In this document: in pieces, positions 25,828-33,516 of the stretch
How positions within the stretch are numbered: position 1 is the stretch's first letter
Layout of the letters: every line of letters begins with the position of its first letter
NCBI GenBank assembly: GCA_000702845.1
Contig: JNKK01000002.1
Span: 62,001-126,000, forward strand
Direction of reading: 5' to 3'
Origin: Lachnospiraceae bacterium FE2018
GTDB taxonomy: Bacteria > Bacillota > Clostridia > Lachnospirales > Lachnospiraceae
Length of the DNA stretch: 64,000 nucleotides
Notes under the pieces: generated by a model
The model's input: the letters and a program-made list of their open reading frames with translations, nothing else
Told to the model about the DNA's origin: nothing
Database searches by the model: none
Program-made: the position numbers and the translations under genes

Positions 25828-26430
25828 TCAGGAAGCATGTGCTGCTGCAACTGCAGCAAGTATTTTCTTCCGATCTTTGTATCCGGCAGTTTCGACGCCG
25901 GAGGAGAGGTCTAGAAGTGCGGGTCGGAGCGTACGAACAGCTTCAGAAATGTTTTCAGGCGTCAGCCCGCCCGCGAGATAAAACGGCCGGTTAAAGTTGT
26001 CTGCCAGAGACCAGTCAAATGGTTTTCCGGTTCCGTATCCGTTGTCCAGGAGGACCGCATCGGCATCGGGTTTTGCCGCGTCTTCCAGATCGGATGCTGT
26101 ACGGATCCGGAATGCTTTCCAGACCGGCAGTCCGGATTGTTTCCGGATTTCCCGGATATATGAATTATCTTCATGCCCGTGGAGCTGGATGACATTCAGG
26201 CCGGCCTTTTTTGCGGCCGTGAGAACTGATCCGGCAGACTGATCGACAAATACACCTGCCGCCTGAATTCCGGGAGCAAGCTGCCGCCGGAGAGCTGCAG
26301 CGGCATCCGGGTTGAGATTACGCCTGCTTTTGGGAAAGAGCAGGATAAATCCGGCATAATCAGGCATTGCTTCATTCACAAACATAATGTCCTGCGCCCG
26401 CGTGAGGCCGCAGATTTTGATTTTCGTCAT
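25828..26430 (-). CDS. trpF: Phosphoribosylanthranilate isomerase
   Basis: Third step of the tryptophan branch, an Amadori rearrangement in a TIM barrel. AAGGAG stands 5 bp before the ATG at 26430 (MTKIKICGLTRAQDI); the adjacent ATG at 26433 would be too close. About 200 residues. KICGLTR contains the catalytic Cys, VFVDQSA and VIQLHGHED are family blocks, and LLDNGYGTGKPFDW includes the catalytic Asp; LAGGLTPENI binds phosphate. It is separated from trpC by the conserved-core hairpin at 26503-26562. Confidence 0.96.
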   Translation of the reverse strand: MTKIKICGLTRAQDIMFVNEAMPDYAGFILLFPKSRRNLNPDAAAALRRQLAPGIQAAGVFVDQSAGSVLTAAKKAGLNVIQLHGHEDNSYIREIRKQSGLPVWKAFRIRTASDLEDAAKPDADAVLLDNGYGTGKPFDWSLADNFNRPFYLAGGLTPENISEAVRTLRPALLDLSSGVETAGYKDRKKILAAVAAAHAS

Positions 26431-26502
26431 CATTTCTCCTTTTTCCCGCCGGCAAGATACATGAAGCACATGCAGAATGCACGCGGCGGGGTCCCTCAGC
26501 AG

Positions 26503-26562
26503 GGGGATGATACATGTCTCGCCGGCGAATTCCACCTGAGCCGGGAGACATGTATCATCCCC
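26503..26562 (-). repeat. Conserved-core hairpin element, copy 3
   Basis: On the minus strand GGGGATGATACATGTCTC (26562-26545) pairs perfectly over 18 bp with GAGACATGTATCATCCCC (26520-26503). Inside, CCG/CGG extends the stem and the core GCTCAGGTGGAATTCGC (26541-26525) is identical to copies 1 and 2. It lies between trpC and trpF, in the sense of transcription. Confidence 0.85.
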
Positions 26563-26596
26563 GGACTCCGGATGTCATTGACAAGAATCATGTATC

Positions 26597-27385
26597 TTAC
26601 CGGCACTTCTCACGCATGGCCGTCAGCAGCTCCCCTTTATTATCTGCCCGCATCAGTGCCTCGCCGATCAGGACGGCATCTGCACCGGCCGCATGCAGCG
26701 CAGCGACATCTTCCGGTGTCTGCACGCCGCTTTCAGCCACATAGAGGCATTCGGCAGGGATGAGATCCCGCAGGCGTGAAGCATTAGAGAAATCCACTGA
26801 AAAATCCTTTAAATTTCTGTTATTCACGCCGATGATATTTGCACCTGCGCTGACGGCGGAGGCGATTTCATCTGCATCGTGCGCTTCCGTCAGGACTGCC
26901 AGCCCCAGATCGGATGCGATCTGCAGATACCGGGCAAGGGTATCTGTGGGCAGCAGCGCGCAGATCAGCAGGATACAGTTTGCGCCCATCAGCTTTGTCT
27001 GGTAGATCTGATATTCATCCACAATAAAGTCCTTGCGCAGCATGGGTGTGCGGACCAGTGCGCGGATTTCCCGGAAAATAGCATCGGATCCCAGAAACCA
27101 GTTCGGCTCGGTCAGGCAGGAGATACAGTCGGCACCTGCATTTTCATAGGAGGCGGCAATTTCCGGATAATGAAAAACGGGATCGATCAGACCTTTTGAA
27201 GGCGAAGCTTTTTTCACCTCACAGATAAACCGCATGCCGGGTTTTGCAAGCGCATTGTAAAAAGCGATGCCATCTGCCGGTCCGCCGCTTCGGGCAAGGG
27301 CCCGGATTTCATCCGTACTGATGCGCTCTTTGTCTTTTGCGACGCGTTCTTTCGCGTGCGCCGCGATCTGATTCAGGATACTCAT
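26597..27385 (-). CDS. trpC: Indole-3-glycerol-phosphate synthase
   Basis: Closes the indole ring from CdRP. 262 residues, starting at 27385 after GGAGGAAA and overlapping trpD by 4 bp. Conserved blocks are [15 protein letters not shown] (catalytic Lys), [14 protein letters not shown] (second Lys), [28 protein letters not shown] and [13 protein letters not shown]. All expected catalytic residues are visible. It is free-standing, not fused to trpF. Confidence 0.97.
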   Translation of the reverse strand: MSILNQIAAHAKERVAKDKERISTDEIRALARSGGPADGIAFYNALAKPGMRFICEVKKASPSKGLIDPVFHYPEIAASYENAGADCISCLTEPNWFLGSDAIFREIRALVRTPMLRKDFIVDEYQIYQTKLMGANCILLICALLPTDTLARYLQIASDLGLAVLTEAHDADEIASAVSAGANIIGVNNRNLKDFSVDFSNASRLRDLIPAECLYVAESGVQTPEDVAALHAAGADAVLIGEALMRADNKGELLTAMREKCR

Positions 27386-28416
27386 ACGGTTTCCTCCGGA
27401 CGGTTGCTGACAGCGATAAACTTCTCCAGTGTCTCCAGTGCTTTTCCGGTATCGATCAGACCGGCCGCCATGGACACACCGTACTGGAGTTTATTTGTCT
27501 TACCGCCGAGATACAGCGCCGCGCCTGCATTCAGAAGAACAGCGCTGCGCATCGGACCTCTTTCTTCGCCGCTGAGGATTGCGCGTGTGATGGCAGCGTT
27601 TTCCTCCGGTGTACCGCCGACCAGCTCTTCTTTGGCGCAGCGGGCAAATCCGAAATCTTCCGGCTTGATGACATAGGTTTTATACCATCCGTCCCGGATC
27701 TCACAGATTCTGGTGGGTGCGCTCATGGAGATCTCATCCAGCTTATCCTGTCCGTATACGACCATGCCTCGTTTTACCCCCAGGCTGATCAGAACCTGTG
27801 CCAGCGGTTCGACAAGATAGTCATCATACACGCCCAGAAGCTGCATGGTAGGACTGCCGGGGTTTGTCAGAGGTCCGAGAATGTTGAATACAGTCCGGAA
27901 ACCCAGTTCCCTGCGGATTGCGCCGACGTATTTCATGGAGGTGTGATACTTCTGCGCGAAGAAAAAGCACATGCCGACCTCATTCAGCAGTTCGATACAC
28001 CGCGCGGGACTCTGGTGAATGTTGACGCCCAGCGCCTCAAGGCAGTCGGCCGTTCCGCTTCTGGAGGATGCCGCCCGGTTTCCGTGTTTGGCAACCTTCA
28101 TGCCGCCGGCCGCCGCGACAATCGCAGATGTCGTGGAAATATTAAAGCTCTGCGCGTTGTCTCCGCCGGTGCCTACAATCTCAAACAGATCCATGCCGGT
28201 CTCTACTTTTGTTGCATGATCCCGCATGGCCGCCGCGCATCCTGCGATTTCGTCGGTCGTCTCGGCCCGGGCGCTTTTTGTGGAAAGGGCAGCCAGAAAA
28301 GCAGCATTCTGCGTCGCAGTCGTTTCGCCGCTCATGATTTCATTCATGACGGTGTAAGCCTCGTTATAGGTCAGGTCTTCTTTGCTTACGATTTTTACAA
28401 TTGCTTCTTTAATCAT
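27382..28416 (-). CDS. trpD: Anthranilate phosphoribosyltransferase
   Basis: Transfers phosphoribose from PRPP to anthranilate. 344 residues, starting [20 protein letters not shown] at 28416. The PRPP-binding loop [41 protein letters not shown] and [14 protein letters not shown] are diagnostic. It is separate from TrpG. The stop overlaps trpC by 4 bp and the start lies 40 bp after trpG. Confidence 0.98.
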   Translation of the reverse strand: MIKEAIVKIVSKEDLTYNEAYTVMNEIMSGETTATQNAAFLAALSTKSARAETTDEIAGCAAAMRDHATKVETGMDLFEIVGTGGDNAQSFNISTTSAIVAAAGGMKVAKHGNRAASSRSGTADCLEALGVNIHQSPARCIELLNEVGMCFFFAQKYHTSMKYVGAIRRELGFRTVFNILGPLTNPGSPTMQLLGVYDDYLVEPLAQVLISLGVKRGMVVYGQDKLDEISMSAPTRICEIRDGWYKTYVIKPEDFGFARCAKEELVGGTPEENAAITRAILSGEERGPMRSAVLLNAGAALYLGGKTNKLQYGVSMAAGLIDTGKALETLEKFIAVSNRPEETV

Positions 28417-28456
28417 TGTTGAAACTCCTTTTCATAATAAAAGACAGATGGTTCAT

Positions 28457-29038
28457 TCATGAATGGAACAAAGGCATCGTTATAAAATTCCGCAGCATCG
28501 TTTTCCCCGCGGGGGTCATGATGGATTCGGGATGAAACTGGACGCCGAAAACAGGATATGCTTTATGCTGAACGGCCATGATTTCGCCATCTTCTGTCCG
28601 GGCGGTAATCAGGAGTTCGTCCGGAATCGTTGTGCTGTCTGCTGTGAGGGAATGATACCTGGCAACCGGCGTTTCTGCCGGGCAGCCCGCAAACAGCGGG
28701 CAGTCCTGATTCAGGTACGCGGTGGACTGCTTTCCGTGCATCAGTTCTTTTGCATAGGTGATCACCGCCCCATATGCGGCGCAGATGGCCTGATGACCCA
28801 GACACACACCGAGGATCGGTATTTCCGGTCCGAGCTTCTGTACTGCTTCTATGATGATGCCGGCATCTTCCGGCCGGCCGGGTCCGGGTGAGAGGATAAT
28901 CCGGTCCGGCATCAGCGCGCGGATATCTTTCGTTGTCACCTCGTCGTTGCGGATAACGCGGATATCCGGATTAATCGCACCGATCAGCTGATAGAGGTTG
29001 TAAGAGAAGCTGTCGTAATTATCGATTAAAAGAATCAT
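28457..29038 (-). CDS. trpG: Anthranilate synthase, glutaminase component
   Basis: Provides ammonia to TrpE. 193 residues: MILLIDNYDSFSYNLYQLIG, SPGPGRPEDAG, the nucleophile GVCLGHQAI and FGVQFHPESIMT complete the class I amidotransferase triad. A 4-bp overlap with trpE indicates coupling. In some bacteria this subunit is shared with PabB for folate; no pabB is seen nearby. Confidence 0.97.
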   Translation of the reverse strand: MILLIDNYDSFSYNLYQLIGAINPDIRVIRNDEVTTKDIRALMPDRIILSPGPGRPEDAGIIIEAVQKLGPEIPILGVCLGHQAICAAYGAVITYAKELMHGKQSTAYLNQDCPLFAGCPAETPVARYHSLTADSTTIPDELLITARTEDGEIMAVQHKAYPVFGVQFHPESIMTPAGKTMLRNFITMPLFHS

Positions 29039-30501
29039 AGGTCCGCCTCCTGTGCCAGTTCCAGTGCCTTAAGGGAAGCGCGGGCTTTGTTCAGGCATTC
29101 CTGGTATTCTTTCTCCGGAACGGAGTCTGCTACGATTCCGGCTCCGCTTCTGACGAATACATTTCCGTTTTTCTTATAGACGATCCGGATGGCAATGCAG
29201 GTATCCATATTGCCTGTAAAGTCGATATAACCGATTGCGCCTCCGTAAATGCCGCGCTTGTCATTTTCCAGTTCGGCAATCAGCTGGCACGCCCGGATCT
29301 TTGGTGCGCCTGAGAGTGTACCGGCCGGCAGAACGGCTTCTATGGCGTCCAGTGCGTCTTTGTCCTGCCGGATCTGACCGCGGACCGTGGAGCCGATATG
29401 CATCACGTGGGAGAACCGCTCGATGCTGTGCAGCTTTTCCACCTGCACGGTGCCGAACCGGCTGATTTTTCCGAGATCATTCCGCCCCAGATCTACCAGC
29501 ATATTGTGCTCTGCCAGTTCTTTTTCGTCCGCCAGGAGATCCTGTTCCAGAGCGAGATCTTCGGCCTCTGTTCTGCCGCGCGGCCGTGTGCCGGCGAGCG
29601 GAAAGGTATGAAGAATTCCGTCTTCCAGACGGACCAGCGTCTCCGGTGATGCGCCGGCCACTTCCACATCCGTTCCTGAAAAATAGAACATGTAAGGAGA
29701 AGGATTTATTGTGCGCAGCATCCGGTAGGTATTCAGCAGACTGCCTTCGAACGGCGCCGACAGCCGGTTGGAAAGTACGATCTGGAAAATGTCTCCCTCA
29801 AATATGTGTTTTTTTGCTTTTGCGACCATATCGCAGAACTGCTCCCGGTTAAAGAGGGGTGTGACTTCACCGGTCAGCCGTCCGCCGGGCTCCTCCCGCT
29901 TCGCGCCCGTCCGCAGGAGTGCTGCGAGCTGTTTCAGCTCCAGGACTGCTTTGTTGTAACCTTCTTCGCCGTCGGAAAGACGCATATTCGCGATCAGAAT
30001 AATTTTCTGCCGCAGATTGTCGAAGGCGATTACCTTGTCAAACAGCATCAGATCTACGTCCTTGAACGCTTCGGTGTCATCTGCGCCGCACCGCACGGAC
30101 GGCTCGCTGTAGCCGAGATAATCAAAGGCAAAGTATCCGACGAGACCGCCTGTAAAGGGAGGAAGATGTTCAAAGCGGGGACTCCGGTAACCGGAGAGGA
30201 TCTGCCGCAGTACGTCGGAGGGATTGCCGGTATGTATGCGGATATCTCCGGCGCGCATCTTTCCGTCAACACATGTCACTTCCATAATCGGGTCATAACC
30301 CAGAAAGGTGTAACGTCCCCATGTTTCATTCGCCTGCGCGGATTCCAGCATGTAGCAGTGTCTGGATACATTTTTCAGAATCCGCATGGTTTCAATCGGC
30401 GTGGTAAAATCGGAAAGAATTTCACAGCTGACCGGCAGGACATCATAGTTTCCTGTCCCGGCGTAATATCTGACGTCGGTCAGATCCGGTGTAATACGCA
30501 T
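29035..30501 (-). CDS. trpE: Anthranilate synthase component I
   Basis: Makes anthranilate from chorismate. The start at 30501 (MRITPDLTDVRYYAGTG) follows AGAGGTGAT; the longer frame runs into the T-box terminator and is rejected. 488 residues. The N-terminal feedback site shows the LLES-like segment CYMLESAQ for tryptophan binding. The C-terminal chorismate-binding domain has PSPYMFYF, LAGTRPRGRTEAED, LVDLGRNDLGK, PAGTLSGAPKIRA and GGAIGYIDF. First gene of the operon, controlled by the T-box leader upstream. Confidence 0.98.
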   Translation of the reverse strand: MRITPDLTDVRYYAGTGNYDVLPVSCEILSDFTTPIETMRILKNVSRHCYMLESAQANETWGRYTFLGYDPIMEVTCVDGKMRAGDIRIHTGNPSDVLRQILSGYRSPRFEHLPPFTGGLVGYFAFDYLGYSEPSVRCGADDTEAFKDVDLMLFDKVIAFDNLRQKIILIANMRLSDGEEGYNKAVLELKQLAALLRTGAKREEPGGRLTGEVTPLFNREQFCDMVAKAKKHIFEGDIFQIVLSNRLSAPFEGSLLNTYRMLRTINPSPYMFYFSGTDVEVAGASPETLVRLEDGILHTFPLAGTRPRGRTEAEDLALEQDLLADEKELAEHNMLVDLGRNDLGKISRFGTVQVEKLHSIERFSHVMHIGSTVRGQIRQDKDALDAIEAVLPAGTLSGAPKIRACQLIAELENDKRGIYGGAIGYIDFTGNMDTCIAIRIVYKKNGNVFVRSGAGIVADSVPEKEYQECLNKARASLKALELAQEADL

Positions 30502-30524
30502 AGGATCACCTCTTTCTGTAAATA

Positions 30525-30850
30525 AACAAAGCCCCTGACAGAACAAATGCTCTGTCAGGGGCGAATCAGCAAAATCCGCGGTGCCACCCTGATTCACGGG
30601 TTTCCCCGTGCGCTTTGCGGGATACCATCATATCCCCGGCAACTGACGTATGCCTGCACGTTGCAGAATACTCTGTGATCCACCGGCAGGACAATCTGTT
30701 AAAACGATGTCCTTAAATGGGGATTCACATTTGACTGCACCCTCTGCGGTCCATTTGACAGGTTGTTTCCCGCCTGATTCTCAGCATCTCAGGCTCTCTG
30801 TGGGGGCATTGCTGCCGTTATCTCCGCTTCAACGGTTTAAGGTTATATTA
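30525..30850 (-). promoter_or_regulatory. Tryptophan T-box leader
   Basis: On the minus strand the invariant T-box AGGGTGGCACCGCGG lies at 30590-30576, followed by the terminator GCCCCTGACAGA (30562-30551 strand) / TCTGTCAGGGGC (30542-30531) and a T-rich tail. Stem I includes the AGAGAGCC block. A UGG codon in the context AAATGGACCGC (30753-30751) fits the specifier for tRNA-Trp. Uncharged tRNA-Trp should promote readthrough into trpE. Confidence 0.93.
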
Positions 30851-30868
30851 AAGTTATAAATTGGTAGC

Positions 30869-30897
30869 ATTGTAGCATGGTAAATTAATGGTGTCAA
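30869..30897 (-). promoter_or_regulatory. Promoter of the trp operon
   Basis: Minus-strand TTGACA (30897-30892), 17 bp, TACAAT (30874-30869). A divergent promoter for the VanX-like gene begins only 14 bp away. Confidence 0.85.
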
Positions 30898-30911
30898 TAA
30901 TCATTCTGCAG

Positions 30912-30940
30912 TTTACAAAAAAAATAAAGTGGCTTATGAT
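30912..30940 (+). promoter_or_regulatory. Promoter for the VanX-like gene
   Basis: TTTACA (30912-30917), 17 bp, TATGAT (30935-30940), back to back with the trp promoter. Confidence 0.7.
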
Positions 30941-31025
30941 GATACCTGAGTCGGATTTGATTTTTACCCGATGCCCGGATTACGGATCCGCAAAGAGGTA
31001 AATCGGAAAGATGGGGGATCATTGG

Positions 31026-31898
31026 ATGACACTGAAAAGACATATCGCGGGCGCATCCCTTCTGATACTGCTGATGGCAGGCTTGCTGGTATTGCCTGCG
31101 TGCGGCAGAGAGAAAAATGCAGCAGATAAGACAGAGGCAGCGGAGCGTGTGCCGGAAACTTCCGCGGCGGATGAATCGGAAGTGACGGAGCGCTTCGGGG
31201 ATGAAACTCCTGCGGGCAGCGGAGGTCAGACTGCTCCGGCGCCGGAAGATGCGGAAGAGAATGCCGGGGATGCTGCACAGATGGCTGCGGATTCAGAGCG
31301 CGAACCGCAGGCTGAAAATGCACTCAAGCCGGTTGCCGCGGAACCGGAAGATGATGACCTGGTCCGCGTGCGGGATTATATTCCGGATATTCTGGTAGAT
31401 CTCAAGTACGCGACAGAGGACAATTTTACCGGACAGATCATCTATGATTTCAAGGATGCCTATCTGCGGTACGGCACGGTAAAACGTCTTCAATATGTGG
31501 AAGATGTAATGAAGGAGCAGGGGCTCACGCTGAAGATCTGGGACGCTTTCCGGCCGCTCTGGGCGCAGCAGGCACTCTGGGACGCATATCCGGACACCAC
31601 ATATGTTTCCAATCCGGAGGAACGCGGATATACATCGCATAATTTCGGCAATACCGTGGATATCACGGTCGTGCGGGAGGATGGAACAGAGATTCCCATG
31701 CCGACCGGATTTGATGATTTTTCACTGAGAGCCGACCGTGATTACGATGACTGCACGGAGGAAGAAGCGGAAAACGCCTGGATGCTGGATCAGACCATGT
31801 CGGATGCCGGATTTGAAGGCTACTGGGGCGAGTGGTGGCATTATCAGGATATTGATGAATATCCCGGCGAGGATCTGGAAGGAGCCGTTCTGCAATAA
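31026..31898 (+). CDS. VanX-like D-Ala-D-Ala dipeptidase lipoprotein
   Basis: About 290 residues. The start at 31026 (MTLKRHIAGASLLIL) follows a GGGGGA site; the signal ends LPAC, a lipobox. After an acidic Ala/Glu-rich linker (about 25-110), the domain VRDYIPDILVDLKYATEDNFTG begins the M15D peptidase. Zinc and catalytic features of VanX are visible: DAFRPLWAQQAL (Arg), TSHNFGNTVDI (His and Asp) and GEWWHYQ (Glu and His). Cytoplasmic VanX confers vancomycin resistance by destroying D-Ala-D-Ala; this lipid-anchored version with no vanH/vanA neighbours more likely salvages or trims peptidoglycan dipeptides outside the membrane. A DacA-like carboxypeptidase follows. Confidence 0.9.
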   Translation: MTLKRHIAGASLLILLMAGLLVLPACGREKNAADKTEAAERVPETSAADESEVTERFGDETPAGSGGQTAPAPEDAEENAGDAAQMAADSEREPQAENALKPVAAEPEDDDLVRVRDYIPDILVDLKYATEDNFTGQIIYDFKDAYLRYGTVKRLQYVEDVMKEQGLTLKIWDAFRPLWAQQALWDAYPDTTYVSNPEERGYTSHNFGNTVDITVVREDGTEIPMPTGFDDFSLRADRDYDDCTEEEAENAWMLDQTMSDAGFEGYWGEWWHYQDIDEYPGEDLEGAVLQ

Positions 31899-31928
31899 AA
31901 AAAGACAGGTATGTATGGTCTGACTGTT

Positions 31929-31957
31929 TTGACAACGATTTATGCAGATGGTATCAT
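31929..31957 (+). promoter_or_regulatory. Promoter for the carboxypeptidase gene
   Basis: TTGACA (31929-31934), 17 bp, TATCAT (31952-31957). Confidence 0.7.
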
Positions 31958-32077
31958 CATATTGCTGTATGTGGGAGGAAACAGCTCAAGTGCGCTGTAC
32001 AGACCCGCATGCGTTCAGAAATTGTGATTTACTTTTAGCATGCTTTATGAATGAAAAGGACAGGGGAGCAGAATAAC

Positions 32078-33181
32078 ATGGCTGAAAAGAAGAAAAAGAA
32101 AAAGAAGAAATCCGGCAAAGTCGGGATGATACTGACGATTATCATCATTGTCCTGCTGGTGGGAATCCTTGCGGCACTGGTGCTGCAGCGCGGGTTCGGA
32201 AATGCGTCATCCGGAGAAATCTCGGAGGTCTCCGGCAGTTCTGCGGATGAATTTAAGATGCACTACGTCGGCGACAACAAGGTTGAGATGCCGCAGCTTG
32301 CTTCTGCAGAGGAAGAAGCGGCAGCGGAAGCCGAGGCAAAGGCGCAGGCGGCAAAAAATGTGAAGAAGCTTTCGGGTGAAGGCGTGTACAGCGATTATGC
32401 GCGGATGGTCCGGCTGTCGGACGGCGCCGTATTTTTCACCAAAGCATCCAAAGAGAAAATGTATCCTGCTTCTATGACGAAAATCATGACCTGCATTCTC
32501 GGCATCGAAAATGTTGATAATCTGGACGGCGAAGTGACGATCAAGCAGGAATATATTGATGCGCACTACGCTGAGCAGGCGAGCCGCGCAGGGTTTGAGG
32601 CCGGTGAGAAGGTCACGTTCCGCGATGTTCTGTACGGCGTCATGCTGCCGTCCGGCGCGGAAGCATGCATGGCGGTGTGCGACAAGATTGCAGGATCGGA
32701 GTCGGCTTTTGTAGAACTGATGAATCAGAAGGCCGGGGAACTGGGGATGAAAAACACCCATTTTACCAATTCCATCGGACTTCACAACGAAGATCACTAT
32801 ACGACATGCAAGGACTTTATCAAACTGGAGAAATATGCGCTGAAGAATGATATCTTCAAACAGATTTTTACCGCCCGCAGCTATACGACATCCCAGACAG
32901 ATGTGCATCCGGCAGGCATTCCGTTCACGAATAACAGTTACATGCACATTGATACAGTCAATCTGCCGAACGGCGCGGTCTACATGGGCGGAAAGACCGG
33001 CTACACGGATGAAGCGATGCATACGCTGGCAAGCATCTGCCGCTATGAAGGTGAAGAATATATCATGGTAACAGGACATGCCGGCGGTGTGGAACACGCT
33101 AATATTGTAGATGCAGTTACGCTGTACAGCCGGCTTGGATCAACAGATGAAGATGAAGAAACCACAGAAGAAGGATCCTGA
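32078..33181 (+). CDS. D-alanyl-D-alanine carboxypeptidase (PBP5-like)
   Basis: A 367-residue envelope enzyme. The ATG at 32078 follows AGGGGAG. A run of lysines (3-11) precedes one membrane helix (about 17-38), so the protein is an N-terminally anchored rather than a cleaved-signal type. The S11 serine peptidase domain starts near 100: SxxK is YPASMTKIM, KTG is GGKTGYTDEA. The position of the usual SxN motif reads LPSGAEAC, with Ala where Asn is expected, a point worth checking. It removes the terminal D-Ala of peptidoglycan stem peptides. The end overlaps the next gene. Confidence 0.92.
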   Translation: MAEKKKKKKKKSGKVGMILTIIIIVLLVGILAALVLQRGFGNASSGEISEVSGSSADEFKMHYVGDNKVEMPQLASAEEEAAAEAEAKAQAAKNVKKLSGEGVYSDYARMVRLSDGAVFFTKASKEKMYPASMTKIMTCILGIENVDNLDGEVTIKQEYIDAHYAEQASRAGFEAGEKVTFRDVLYGVMLPSGAEACMAVCDKIAGSESAFVELMNQKAGELGMKNTHFTNSIGLHNEDHYTTCKDFIKLEKYALKNDIFKQIFTARSYTTSQTDVHPAGIPFTNNSYMHIDTVNLPNGAVYMGGKTGYTDEAMHTLASICRYEGEEYIMVTGHAGGVEHANIVDAVTLYSRLGSTDEDEETTEEGS

Positions 33182-33461
33182 CACAGCGCAGCATAAGGAT
33201 ATCGCAGAACAGAAGCGCAGATACTATACATACATGGTCCGGTGCAGTGACGGCAGTTATTACACAGGTTATACCACGGATCTGGAAAAGCGTGTGGCCA
33301 GCCACAATGCAGGATCCGGCGCAAAGTATACAAAGAGCCGCCGGCCGGTACAGCTGATTTATTCCGAGACCTATGAGACAAAACATGACGCGATGTCCCG
33401 GGAAGCGAAGATCAAGCAGCTGTCGCACCGGGAAAAAGAACAGCTGATCACAGGAATTTAA
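33147..33461 (+). CDS. GIY-YIG domain protein (YhbQ/UPF0213 type)
   Basis: About 104 residues. The family domain begins YYTYMVRCSDGSYYTGYTTDLEKRV, with the GIY-YIG-type pairs YTYM and YTGY, the catalytic Arg in LEKRV and a Glu in MSREAKIKQL. Small free-standing members are thought to act in DNA repair or recombination. The start is uncertain: ATG at 33147 or 33153 lies inside the carboxypeptidase gene and the ribosome site is weak, implying coupling. Confidence 0.85.
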   Translation: MKMKKPQKKDPDTAQHKDIAEQKRRYYTYMVRCSDGSYYTGYTTDLEKRVASHNAGSGAKYTKSRRPVQLIYSETYETKHDAMSREAKIKQLSHREKEQLITGI

Positions 33462-33479
33462 TATTGTTTATAATGAGGG

Positions 33480-33516
33480 CATCCCCTGTCACCGTCTGGT
33501 GGCAGGGGATGTTTTT
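33480..33516 (+). terminator. Intrinsic terminator between convergent genes
   Basis: CATCCCCTGTCACC (33480-33493) / GGTGGCAGGGGATG (33498-33511) then TTTTT. The last codons of the minus-strand LacI fusion gene lie inside this hairpin. Confidence 0.88.

Noticed and set aside
25708-25994. Short open frames sharing PPADRRAAQRKTH, also at 62927-63136
   Set aside because: They lie wholly in the multi-hairpin repeat, lack ribosome sites and owe their similarity to the DNA repeat.
31026-31898. Vancomycin-resistance cluster
   Set aside because: The VanX-like protein is a lipoprotein and no vanH, vanA ligase or vanRS genes are adjacent.
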